From positions 1-24,252 of the forward strand of contig JAUWSR010000010.1 in the NCBI GenBank assembly GCA_030609975.1: a stretch of 24,252 nt of DNA, given 5' to 3'. Positions 8,585 to 15,591 of the stretch are shown here, one piece after another. Source of the stretch: Acidobacteriota bacterium (lineage in GTDB: Bacteria; Acidobacteriota; Aminicenantia; Aminicenantales; Aminicenantaceae). Every line of letters begins with the position of its first letter. The first letter of the stretch is position 1. A model generated the notes under the pieces. That model searched no databases. It saw only the letters and a list, made by a program, of their open reading frames with translations, and was not told the DNA's origin. Position numbers and translations under genes: made by a program.

Positions 8585-11323
8585 TTGAACAAGCAGACGA
8601 AAACTCACATCCTTATCCTAGCAGCCTATCTGCTTGTGACCTTGGTGTTCACTTATCCCCTGGGGATTCATCTCAATTCGCATATTCCCGCCTATGGCAA
8701 AGGCGGCGATGCCCACAGTTTTATCTGGAACAGTTGGAACTTCAAGCAGATGCTGGAGAGTGGAACCGGCTCCCCTTTAACCACTTCTTATCTTTTGATG
8801 CCTTTTCAACCCAATCTCAGTTTTCATACCTACACTCTGTTCCGCAATATGCTGGTATTTTTGTTGTCCTGGTTTTTCCCATTCATCACTTCGTTCAATC
8901 TGGTCACACTCTTCATGTTCGTCGCTTCCGGTTTTGGAGCTTATCTCTTGACCCTCCGTTTCTGCCGGAATTCTTTTGCCGCTTTTATCTCTGGGGTGAT
9001 CTTCAGCTTTGCACCTTTCAAGTTGGCACGGTTGATGGCGCATTATAATTTTGTGGATTCGGCTTGCCTGCCTTTTTTTGTCCTGCTGCTTTTTCTGGCT
9101 TTTGAGAAAAAAAAGATAGGATATGCGGCTGGCGCCGGGATCTTATTGGCCTTGATCGGGTACAGCAGCTATTACTACCTCATATTCACTTTGGTGTTTT
9201 TGGTGCTTTTGTTTCTGTACAGTTTGTTTACCAAGGAGGCAAAGGAGCTTTATGGTATCTCATCCGATGGCGCAGAAAAAGCTACGAGTTTCCGTGAGCG
9301 CTTCGCATCTTTCTTCCAAGAGAAATTCTTTTTTCAGTTGGGGATCACGGGATTGGTATCGGTTGTGCTTTTCTCTCCGATCTTGCTGAATATCTTTAAA
9401 TATGAAAAAGACTATCTCGTGGAAAAAAAGGTTTTTGGTAAATCCCCTGATCTGTTGCAGTTTGTCACTCCCGCGCCCAAATCACTGCTGAACACATATC
9501 TGATCAAGGCGGAGGACTACGGCACAGAAAAGGTGATCTTTTTAGGTTTTGTTGTGATCTTGTTGACATTGTATTCGCTTTTCCTGATTCGTGGTAGACC
9601 AAACTTGAGGTTTTGGTGGGGGACCGCTCTGATCTTTCTGCTGTTGTCTCTTGGATCTGAACTTATCATTGGCGGCCAAAGGATTTTAGGCCTGCCTTAT
9701 CAACTGCTGCATTCCCTGCCGATCTTATCCGGTGCTCGGAATCCCTCCCGGTACATTATCTTTGCTATGCTGGCCTTGGGAATACTCTCCGCCTTTTCTC
9801 TTGAGAATATTCACCTATTGCTGAAAAAAGTCAAATTTCACCGGATTCTAGTGCCAATGGTATCCGTTCTCTGTCTGATATTGATCTGTGGTGAGTATTT
9901 AACTGCCCCTTTAAGGATGTTTGACCTCACTCCACATGATTTTTACCAAACCATCGCTGCCGATGATGACCGCTATTCTCTGCTGGAGATCCCCTTTTCG
10001 ATATCGGGCAAAGGGAAATCCTTTGGTTTAAAGGAACGGTTGGGTTTGTACCAGTACTACCAGACCGTGCACAAAAAAAACCTGGCCAGCGGATGGTTGG
10101 CCAACCTTCCCAATAAGATCTTCGCTTATTACCGTAAAAACGAGTTTATTCAAAAGATCTGTTATTTGCAGGAAAAACAAGGGGTGATACCGGAACAGAC
10201 CTGGGACCACTTGCTAAAACCGGATCCAGTATTGAAGGAATTTATGACCGGTTTCAATATAAAATACATTCTTATACATCGTGGGGCCGTTAAGGCAGAG
10301 GCTATCGACAACTTGACACGGTATTTCTCAGAGCAGTTGTCCGGATTTACAAATTATACCATCCGGAGAAGGGAAGGGATCATCCGTTTTACTCTCATGG
10401 ATGATCTTCCTGAGCCTCCTCTTGGAGAAGATCTCCTGCGTCCAAATAAAGATGTTTTGTTGACCGAAGGTTGGTCAAAATGGACGCAGTATCGGGGGGC
10501 CTCAGGTAGATGGGGAGTGAAGAACAAGCTGGTACTTCTGTTTGCTTCCCCCCGGCAAGAAGGATATCGGTTGAGTCTGGATCTTGAACTGCCAGGTTTT
10601 TTTCAGAAAAAGCGCCAAATTCTGGATATCAGCCTGAATTCGCAAAAAATCTCTCAGGTCGAATTAATAGGCAGAATGGAAAAAGATATCGCCATTGAGC
10701 CGGAGTTCCTTGCCATGGGTACAAATGTGCTTACACTGGAACTGAAAAACATGGAAGGCATAAAAATAGATGCAAACCATCACTACCGCATCGGCGCAAC
10801 GGACCAGTATGCTCCGGTGGATATTCAGGCTGTCAGCCTTTCCCGGCGGCTACCTTTTGAGGGCCGGATCATGTTCCCAGGTTTGAGGATCGGAAACCCA
10901 GCGCAACGATATCCCCTGAAGGGAGGGTACAATATTTTTGTTGTTGATGAGATCAGCGGCCGGGTTCTTGAGTCCACGAACTTCATGACAAATACCTCAA
11001 CGAACGAGGCCGAGAATATGGCTGTATATTTAGATTCCCTCCAAATAGGTCGGATCGTCATCGCTCTGACTTGGGATGATGCCTCCCGGCAACTCACCGA
11101 AAATGCCGTGAAGGCATTGGGATCTATTGGTGCGATTGAAGATATCAGGGAACATCCGTCAGCCTGTCATGCTGTGATCGGTGTCAAGGGGGCTTCCCCG
11201 GGTGAAGCGATGGAAAAGGTAGATGCTTACACTTCCGTTTTGGATCTGGGGAATTATTCAAATGCCGAAAAAGTGGGAATCTGGTTTCACCGGATCGAGC
11301 TGAAGATAAAAAAGCCAGAGTGA
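8585..11323 (+). CDS. Polytopic GT-C/YfhO-like membrane protein with C-terminal ILEI/FAM3-like (GG) domain
   Basis: The 912-residue protein begins with TTG at 8585, the only usable start before the first membrane helix and after the in-frame TGA at 8549-8551. An AAGGG sits almost against the start, so translation may depend on coupling to the upstream gene, whose stop is 10 bp away. Residues 9-440 hold about a dozen hydrophobic helices. Between helices 1 and 2 is GKGGDAHSFIWNSWNFKQ, an early loop with acidic residues as in GT-C glycosyltransferases and YfhO-like proteins; GARNPSRYIIF near residue 383 is also typical. Residues 440-640 look extracytoplasmic (YQYYQTVHKKNLASGWLANLP, quoted partly as YYQTVH). 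Residues 645-770 look like a beta-sandwich. Residues 780-869 resemble the ILEI/GG domain: GGYNIFVVDEISGRVL, then IVIALTWDDASRQLTENAV and ALGSIGA, ending HAVIGVKG. Enzymatic activity is an inference; a lipid-linked sugar transfer role is possible but unproven. Confidence 0.75.
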   Translation: MNKQTKTHILILAAYLLVTLVFTYPLGIHLNSHIPAYGKGGDAHSFIWNSWNFKQMLESGTGSPLTTSYLLMPFQPNLSFHTYTLFRNMLVFLLSWFFPFITSFNLVTLFMFVASGFGAYLLTLRFCRNSFAAFISGVIFSFAPFKLARLMAHYNFVDSACLPFFVLLLFLAFEKKKIGYAAGAGILLALIGYSSYYYLIFTLVFLVLLFLYSLFTKEAKELYGISSDGAEKATSFRERFASFFQEKFFFQLGITGLVSVVLFSPILLNIFKYEKDYLVEKKVFGKSPDLLQFVTPAPKSLLNTYLIKAEDYGTEKVIFLGFVVILLTLYSLFLIRGRPNLRFWWGTALIFLLLSLGSELIIGGQRILGLPYQLLHSLPILSGARNPSRYIIFAMLALGILSAFSLENIHLLLKKVKFHRILVPMVSVLCLILICGEYLTAPLRMFDLTPHDFYQTIAADDDRYSLLEIPFSISGKGKSFGLKERLGLYQYYQTVHKKNLASGWLANLPNKIFAYYRKNEFIQKICYLQEKQGVIPEQTWDHLLKPDPVLKEFMTGFNIKYILIHRGAVKAEAIDNLTRYFSEQLSGFTNYTIRRREGIIRFTLMDDLPEPPLGEDLLRPNKDVLLTEGWSKWTQYRGASGRWGVKNKLVLLFASPRQEGYRLSLDLELPGFFQKKRQILDISLNSQKISQVELIGRMEKDIAIEPEFLAMGTNVLTLELKNMEGIKIDANHHYRIGATDQYAPVDIQAVSLSRRLPFEGRIMFPGLRIGNPAQRYPLKGGYNIFVVDEISGRVLESTNFMTNTSTNEAENMAVYLDSLQIGRIVIALTWDDASRQLTENAVKALGSIGAIEDIREHPSACHAVIGVKGASPGEAMEKVDAYTSVLDLGNYSNAEKVGIWFHRIELKIKKPE

Positions 11324-11346
11324 CCTCTCAGCTACACCGGCATAAT

Positions 11347-11709
11347 CTATAAAATCTTGCTCATGATATTCCGGAAACGCGTTTTGCTGATCTGGTGATC
11401 GGCGAGCAGCTGTTTTCCGTAGCCCTTTCTCTGATACTGTTTGAGATGGGTCCAGATGCAGTGTATAACCATGTAATCCTCAGCCTCGATCCCTCGCCAA
11501 GCATACTTACCAGGAATATATTCAATAAATCCGAACTGCCGGTTGTCTTCTGTAAACATCACTTGAGAGCCCAAACCTTTTCGGAAGTGGGTTTTTAACC
11601 ACCCGCTTTTTTCAATATGTCCCTGATGTTGAATGTTTTTTATCCCACAGCAGGGCATTCCCGTCAGATTATCCGGCGTTACTTCTGTCATTGTCATCTT
11701 TTCAGACAT
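11347..11709 (-). pseudogene. GNAT-family N-acetyltransferase, C-terminally truncated
   Basis: The - strand gene encodes 120 residues with a strong ribosome site (GGGGAGG at 11714-11720, 4 nt from the ATG). The sequence matches the N-terminal half of a GNAT acetyltransferase: FGFIEYIPGKYAWRGIEAEDYMVIHCIW are strands 2-4 (quoted in part: FIEYIPGKYAWR), followed by YQRKGYGKQLL, the acetyl-CoA pyrophosphate loop (R/Q-x-x-G-x-G/A). After this loop the frame runs only 17 more residues and stops. The last strands and helices that complete the acetyl-CoA site and substrate pocket are missing. I looked in the other two frames beyond the loop and saw no continuation. It ends 23 bp from the stop of the convergent membrane-protein gene, consistent with loss of the 3' part by a rearrangement. 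It could still be a short functional relative, so the pseudogene call is tentative. Confidence 0.6.
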
Positions 11710-11713
11710 TTTT

Positions 11714-11720
11714 CCTCCCC
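11714..11720 (-). promoter_or_regulatory. Strong Shine-Dalgarno of the truncated GNAT gene
   Basis: On the minus strand GGGGAGG is followed by AAAA and the ATG at 11709. This supports a once (or still) translated gene rather than a chance frame. Confidence 0.7.
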
Positions 11721-11932
11721 AAGGATATGTCCTGATTTCAATATCTACCCAATAAAGGTCTTTTCCTTATACTTACATCTCCTGCACAAAATCCACAAAC
11801 AAACAATAGCGTAATCGGGTCGATTTTGCTATAGACAAAACTTCCACAATTTCGACTGTTAGATTGAAATTTTTGCAGGAATGCGTCACAATTTATGACT
11901 GAACCGGGAATATGATTTAACCGATTGAAAAA

Positions 11933-13222
11933 ATGCGTGCAGTGAACCCTCTTATTTTAGCTTTAGTCTTGTGCTTTATTAATGTGGGGGCGACCTCTCT
12001 GCTCAGCTTTGAACTTTCTGCTGCGACCGAGCCAGCTCAAGAGTTGTCCAGAGTCGAGAGATGGAAAGAAGACATAGACCAATTGGCGCTGGAGCTTCCC
12101 GATAAACATAAAGACCTTTTTCATGTTCGTGCCCGTTCAGATTTCGAATCCGATATCTCCCAACTGAAAAGTTCACTCAACAAGGTGACGGATCCAGAGG
12201 TGATATTTAGCCTATCCAAGATCGTGGCTGCTTTTGGAGACGCTCACACCACTTTAGGATATCGGCCGCGCTATGCTTTTCCTATGTCCTTGTACTGGTT
12301 CAAAGAAGGCATCTTTTGTTTGAATGTTTTGCAGGAACACCAGAGTATTCTCGACTGCCGTCTTTTGGCGGTCGGGAAAAAACCTTTGGATCGGGTTATT
12401 GCAACTCTCTCTCAGGTCGTCGCTCACGAAAACCCAAGCCAGCTCAAACAATTTATCCCAAATTACCTTGTCTATGCCGAGTTTCTCTGTGGAGCCGGAA
12501 TAATTTCAGAACAGGAAAAGGCTGTGTTTACTTTTGAGGACAAACAAGGACGACGGTTTGAGATCGAGCTTCACTCCATCAGCATGAAATCCGGCTTCCG
12601 TCCTGTTTCCAGCCCACGACCGGCGACACCTCCGCCTCTGTACCGCAAATATCAAAGGGCGATATATGCTTTTGAGTATTTGGAGCAAGAGAAAATTCTT
12701 TATGTGGCCTACAATTCTTGCCGAATGCGCAAAGATAAGCCTTTCCCAGTTTTCATTGAAGAGGTTTTTGCATGCGCTGACCAGAATCCGGTCGAACGGT
12801 TTATAATCGATATCCGCAACAATGGGGGAGGGAATTCCAACATATTTGCTCCCATGCTCCAGGAACTAAAAAAACGAGAAGCTCTCAACCACAAAGATCG
12901 GCTGTTTGTTATTATTGGGCGCAGGACCTTCTCCTCGGCGGTACTCAATGCCATCCAGCTTCGCAATCAAACCCAGGCTGTCTTTGTCGGGGAACCTTCC
13001 GGGGGGCGTCCAAATCACTTTGGTGAGGTCCGGATGTTTATGCTCAAACACAGCCGGCTTCCCGTAACCTATTCAACCAAATACTTCACAACCTCTCGAG
13101 AGGATACCGATTCGTTTTATCCGGATATCCCGGTGGAATTGTCAATCCAGGATTTCTTGAATCACCACGATCCTGTAATTGAGAAAATCTTAACTGAGAG
13201 TCCTGGGAATAGGATCTTATGA
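11933..13222 (+). CDS. Exported S41-family (C-terminal processing / tricorn-like) peptidase
   Basis: The 429-residue protein has an N-terminal hydrophobic segment (PLILALVLCFINVGATSLLS), either a signal peptide or an anchor. A helical N-terminal part (45-130) includes AAFGDAHTTLGY with H105, the GD-H-T motif common in S41 proteins. The catalytic core lies at about 250-400: RFIIDIRNNGGGNS, then GRRTFSSAVLNAI with probable nucleophile S334, and VFVGEPSGGRPNHFGE. The Lys of the classical CtpA Ser-Lys dyad is not evident. H105 could serve with S334 in a tricorn-type Ser-His arrangement. No PDZ domain is recognisable, which separates it from CtpA/Prc. The stop codon overlaps the start of the PAS-LuxR gene by 4 nt (ATGA), so the two are co-translated. 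The upstream 220 bp divide it from the divergent GNAT remnant and should hold its promoter. Confidence 0.85.
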   Translation: MRAVNPLILALVLCFINVGATSLLSFELSAATEPAQELSRVERWKEDIDQLALELPDKHKDLFHVRARSDFESDISQLKSSLNKVTDPEVIFSLSKIVAAFGDAHTTLGYRPRYAFPMSLYWFKEGIFCLNVLQEHQSILDCRLLAVGKKPLDRVIATLSQVVAHENPSQLKQFIPNYLVYAEFLCGAGIISEQEKAVFTFEDKQGRRFEIELHSISMKSGFRPVSSPRPATPPPLYRKYQRAIYAFEYLEQEKILYVAYNSCRMRKDKPFPVFIEEVFACADQNPVERFIIDIRNNGGGNSNIFAPMLQELKKREALNHKDRLFVIIGRRTFSSAVLNAIQLRNQTQAVFVGEPSGGRPNHFGEVRMFMLKHSRLPVTYSTKYFTTSREDTDSFYPDIPVELSIQDFLNHHDPVIEKILTESPGNRIL

Positions 13223-15018
13223 AACAGCAGAAAAATCGCAGTCAGCTCATTGAGGAATTGGCAGAAGTTCGCAGTCAGAACGCGGACCTTCAAAAGGCTC
13301 TTACCAAAACTAAACGCCTTTTGAAAGAATCCCAAACCTCCGAGAACAGATGGAGAAAGCTTATCAAAGGTTTTCCTGAACGGATCCTTATTGTGGATAA
13401 AAAAGGAACAGTGATCTTCCTTAACCGCACGGGTCCTGGCCGAACCATTAAAGAAGTTCTCGGTACAAATATCATGGACTACCTTCCGGTTGAAGAACAA
13501 ATAAGAATCAAAGACGTTCTGGGAAAGGTATTCAAGACGGGTATGAGCTTGAGTTATCGTGGCTATTTCACAAATAAGGATGGAAGCGAGTCTTGGTATG
13601 AAAGTCAGGCCATCCCACTCAACAACAAAGGAAAAACTGAGCAGGTGCTCTTCCTTGTTACCGACATAACGGAAAGCATGAAGGCCGATATTGCTTTGCA
13701 GGAAAGTGAGCAGAAATTTCGCACCTTGGCTGAAGAGTCTCCAAATATGATCTTCATAAATAAAAAGGGGCGTATTGTCTATGTCAACCCCCGGTGTGAA
13801 GAGCTCTTGGGATATTCCAAGAGCGAATTCCTTGCATATGATTTTGATTTTCGCTGCCTCATTTCTCCCGAATTTCACGATTCGATAGCGGACAATATGA
13901 CGAAACACCTGCGTGGTGAGGATGTTCCTTCGGAAGAATATGCCCTTCTGACAAAAACAGGAAAAAGAATAGAAGATATCCTTACAACCAGACTGATTCG
14001 CTATGAAAATGAATCTGCTATTTTGGGGATTGTGACCGATATCACACATCGTAAAAAAGCGGAGAAAGAACTCAAGGCGGATTTTGATATCCTCGAACAG
14101 AAGGTTAATGAGCGAACGGTTGAACTCAGCGACTCCAATCTCAAGTTGATGTTTGAAATAGAGGAACGCAAACGCATCGAAAAGGCTTTGCGCAGCAGTG
14201 AAGAAAAACTCCGCAGCATACTTGAATCTTCTCCTGATGCTATAACCATGACGGATGAGAATGCGGTTATCGTGGAGTGCAACCAAGCCACTCTTGATCT
14301 CCATGGTATCTCAAAAAAAGAAGACCTGATCGGAACAGCGTCCTATGACCTAATCGCACCTCGGGATCGCAAGCGGGCGGTAGAAAATTTAAGGAGGACG
14401 ATAAAGTACGGTGTTGTTATGAACGTGGAATATTCCTTTCTCAAAAAGGATGGAAACGAAGTGCCTGCTGAGCTTTCTGCCAGTGTGATCAAAGATAGTG
14501 GGGGAAGGTTGGTTGGATTTGTCGCAGTTATCAAAGACATTAGTGTGAGAAAGAAGGCCGAAAATGCTTTAATCGCTTCAAAAGCGCTGCTCAAAGTCCG
14601 GACAGAAGAGCTCGAAGAGAAAAACATTGCCTTAAGAGAAATCATTGCACAGATCGAAATGGAAAAGCGAAGGATGCGTGAAGACATCATGACCAATGTG
14701 AGTGCGGTGGTATCGCCGATACTCGAGAATCTTAGTCACTTTCCAGAATCCAAAATATATGTCGGACTGCTTAAGCATCATCTCGACAGGCTGACCTCAT
14801 CTTTTGGTGCACGCATAACTGATAAAGACGTCGGACTTACACCTAGAGAAATCGAACTTTGCAATATGATCAAGGGTGGACTTTCCAGTAAAGAGATCTC
14901 TCAGCTGCTGAATATTTCATTGACGACGGTGGAAAGACACAGAAAAAACATACGCAAGAAATTAAATATCACGAATAAGAATGTGAACTTAGCGGGATAT
15001 CTGCAAAGACTGCAATGA
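13219..15018 (+). CDS. Multi-PAS LuxR-type transcriptional regulator (one-component sensor)
   Basis: The 599-residue protein has no membrane segment or signal peptide and should be cytoplasmic. Residues 1-42 are a coiled coil. PAS 1 covers about 45-155, ending LFLVTDITE. PAS 2 covers 160-280 (FRTLAEESPNMIFINKKGRIVYVN, in part, to AILGIVTDITHRKKAEKEL, in part). A coiled coil spans 280-325 and PAS 3 spans 325-445 (ILESSPDAITMTDENA, then DGNEVPAELSAS). Another helical linker runs 450-535. The C-terminal LuxR/GerE helix-turn-helix is at 540-595: LTPREIELCNMIKGGLSSKEI, in part, with recognition-helix region TTVERHRKNIRKKLNI. There is no histidine kinase, receiver or output enzyme domain, so PAS ligands or redox state probably act straight on DNA binding. 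Its ATG overlaps the S41 stop. The 380-residue antisense frame under it is a shadow rich in Phe, not a gene. Confidence 0.92.
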   Translation: MKQQKNRSQLIEELAEVRSQNADLQKALTKTKRLLKESQTSENRWRKLIKGFPERILIVDKKGTVIFLNRTGPGRTIKEVLGTNIMDYLPVEEQIRIKDVLGKVFKTGMSLSYRGYFTNKDGSESWYESQAIPLNNKGKTEQVLFLVTDITESMKADIALQESEQKFRTLAEESPNMIFINKKGRIVYVNPRCEELLGYSKSEFLAYDFDFRCLISPEFHDSIADNMTKHLRGEDVPSEEYALLTKTGKRIEDILTTRLIRYENESAILGIVTDITHRKKAEKELKADFDILEQKVNERTVELSDSNLKLMFEIEERKRIEKALRSSEEKLRSILESSPDAITMTDENAVIVECNQATLDLHGISKKEDLIGTASYDLIAPRDRKRAVENLRRTIKYGVVMNVEYSFLKKDGNEVPAELSASVIKDSGGRLVGFVAVIKDISVRKKAENALIASKALLKVRTEELEEKNIALREIIAQIEMEKRRMREDIMTNVSAVVSPILENLSHFPESKIYVGLLKHHLDRLTSSFGARITDKDVGLTPREIELCNMIKGGLSSKEISQLLNISLTTVERHRKNIRKKLNITNKNVNLAGYLQRLQ

Positions 15019-15033
15019 CGACTTCTCGAGTAA

Positions 15034-15066
15034 ATGGGTATATAGAATACCCATACAGTACCCATT
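15034..15066. repeat. Inverted and direct TACCCAT repeats just after the LuxR-type gene (candidate operator or weak terminator)
   Basis: ATGGGTAT (15034-15041), a 5-nt spacer and ATACCCAT (15047-15054) form a perfect 8-bp inverted repeat. TACCCATT occurs again at 15059-15066, so the two TACCCAT copies are 11 bp apart, one helical turn. The left arm can pair with either copy. No T-run follows, which disfavours a normal terminator. The layout of a dyad plus an in-phase half-site fits a protein-binding site, possibly for the adjacent regulator; that link is inference. Confidence 0.5.
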
Positions 15067-15075
15067 ATTTCCCGG

Positions 15076-15104
15076 TTGAACATTTATATAAGATTTAATA
15101 TATT
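15076..15104 (+). promoter_or_regulatory. Sigma-70-like promoter in the 15019-15591 gap
   Basis: TTGAAC at 15076-15081, a 17-bp spacer and TATATT at 15099-15104. Transcription would start near 15111, directly before the G-rich structured stretch and 22-codon frame at 15121-15243. The TACCCAT repeats end 10 bp upstream of the -35 box. Confidence 0.5.
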
Positions 15105-15174
15105 TTTATTAGATTATTTATTTGGGGGATTGAGGGAAGGAAAGCTGCCGGCTGTGTCAGCAAAAGGGGGGTTG

Positions 15175-15243
15175 ATGATGGGAACCAAAAAGGTGGGGGC
15201 TCCTTCCAGCCGGCAAAAAAGAGCCAATACTATTTTATCTTAA
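15175..15243 (+). CDS. Possible 22-residue basic peptide (small ORF)
   Basis: ATG ATG at 15175-15180 opens a 22-codon frame ending at TAA 15241-15243. The predicted peptide begins MMGTKKVGAPSSRQ and ends NTILS; it is rich in Lys, Arg, Ser and Ala with no hydrophobic core. AAGGGGGG at 15164-15171 sits at a workable ribosome-site distance, and the frame stays open upstream to a GTG at 15154. A promoter lies about 70 bp upstream and a terminator-like hairpin overlaps the stop. No family is recognised. A frame this short can easily arise by chance; it competes with the non-coding RNA interpretation. Confidence 0.25.
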   Translation: MMGTKKVGAPSSRQKRANTILS

Positions 15244-15268
15244 AGAAAATCTTTGTCAAGTTTTTTTC
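15239..15268 (+). terminator. Weak intrinsic terminator-like hairpin
   Basis: CTTAAAGA (15239-15246) pairs with TCTTT (15250-15254) and AAG (15258-15260) around an AAA loop, with a 3-nt bulge. Seven T follow directly at 15261-15267. The stem is AT-rich, so efficiency is doubtful. Confidence 0.4.
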
Positions 15269-15534
15269 TATACAAGTAATCATCCTCAGATACACTCCCA
15301 CCGAGTTAAAGATCATTTAAGGCTAAATCCTCCGATGTCGCTCAATTCATCCCCAAATTCTATGTAACATACGCATCTATGCATCAACCACGGTTTTGGG
15401 GATGCTTCCTCTATAAAACACGATATATATTACAAATCATTCTATTCAAAACAACCATTCTACCTATTGTTCTAAAAAGCTCATCTGGTTTCATAAAAAT
15501 ATCTCCTGAATTGTTAAATATTTCTTGAAATCAT
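15269..15534. other. AT-rich intergenic stretch without recognisable genes
   Basis: This part of the 573-bp gap between the LuxR-type regulator and the M14 peptidase contains frequent stops in all frames and no hairpin with a T-run. I saw no tRNA, repeat or conserved riboswitch motif in it. It may hold additional regulatory sites for the downstream peptidase. Confidence 0.5.
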
Positions 15535-15562
15535 TTGAAGAAAGTATTGGATATGAGATAAT
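15535..15562 (+). promoter_or_regulatory. Possible promoter of the M14 carboxypeptidase
   Basis: TTGAAG (15535-15540), a 16-bp spacer and GATAAT (15557-15562) lie 30 bp before the start codon. TTGAAA at 15525-15530 is an alternative -35. The match is fair, in very AT-rich sequence where such matches are common. Confidence 0.35.
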
Positions 15563-15579
15563 TAAAATAATAAATTTAG

Positions 15580-15587
15580 AAGGAGGT
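15580..15587 (+). promoter_or_regulatory. Consensus Shine-Dalgarno of the M14 carboxypeptidase
   Basis: AAGGAGGT, fully complementary to the 16S rRNA tail, lies 4 nt before ATG 15592. It fixes the start and suggests high expression of this exported enzyme. Confidence 0.85.
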
Positions 15588-15591
15588 AGGG

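Larger units (their letters stand above)
15111..15268 (+). ncRNA. Candidate small RNA or leader with long-range stem
   Basis: Between a good promoter match and a weak terminator lies a G-rich stretch that contrasts with the AT-rich surroundings. GCCGGCTG (15147-15154) is perfectly complementary to CAGCCGGC (15207-15214), with 52 nt between. Alternative pairings compete: GGAAGG (15135-15140) with CCTTCC (15202-15207), and GGCTC (15198-15202) with GAGCC (15221-15225). Overlapping, mutually exclusive helices of this kind can mark a switch-like RNA, but I could not match it to a known riboswitch class. The same stretch also holds a small open frame (15175-15243). Nothing here shows which, if either, is real. 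Confidence 0.3.

Noticed and set aside
13162..14304. 380-codon open frame on the minus strand under the PAS-LuxR gene
   Set aside because: It lies wholly opposite a strong multi-domain gene. Its translation is Phe-rich, as expected opposite Lys-rich codons, and has no recognisable domain or ribosome site.
15124..15198. Possible G-quadruplex from five G-runs
   Set aside because: Loops between the G-runs reach about 29 nt, too long for a convincing quadruplex; a duplex-type structure explains the region better.
15121..15225. Known riboswitch (c-di-GMP, cobalamin, TPP, SAM, glycine, fluoride)
   Set aside because: None of the conserved core motifs of these classes could be found in the sequence.
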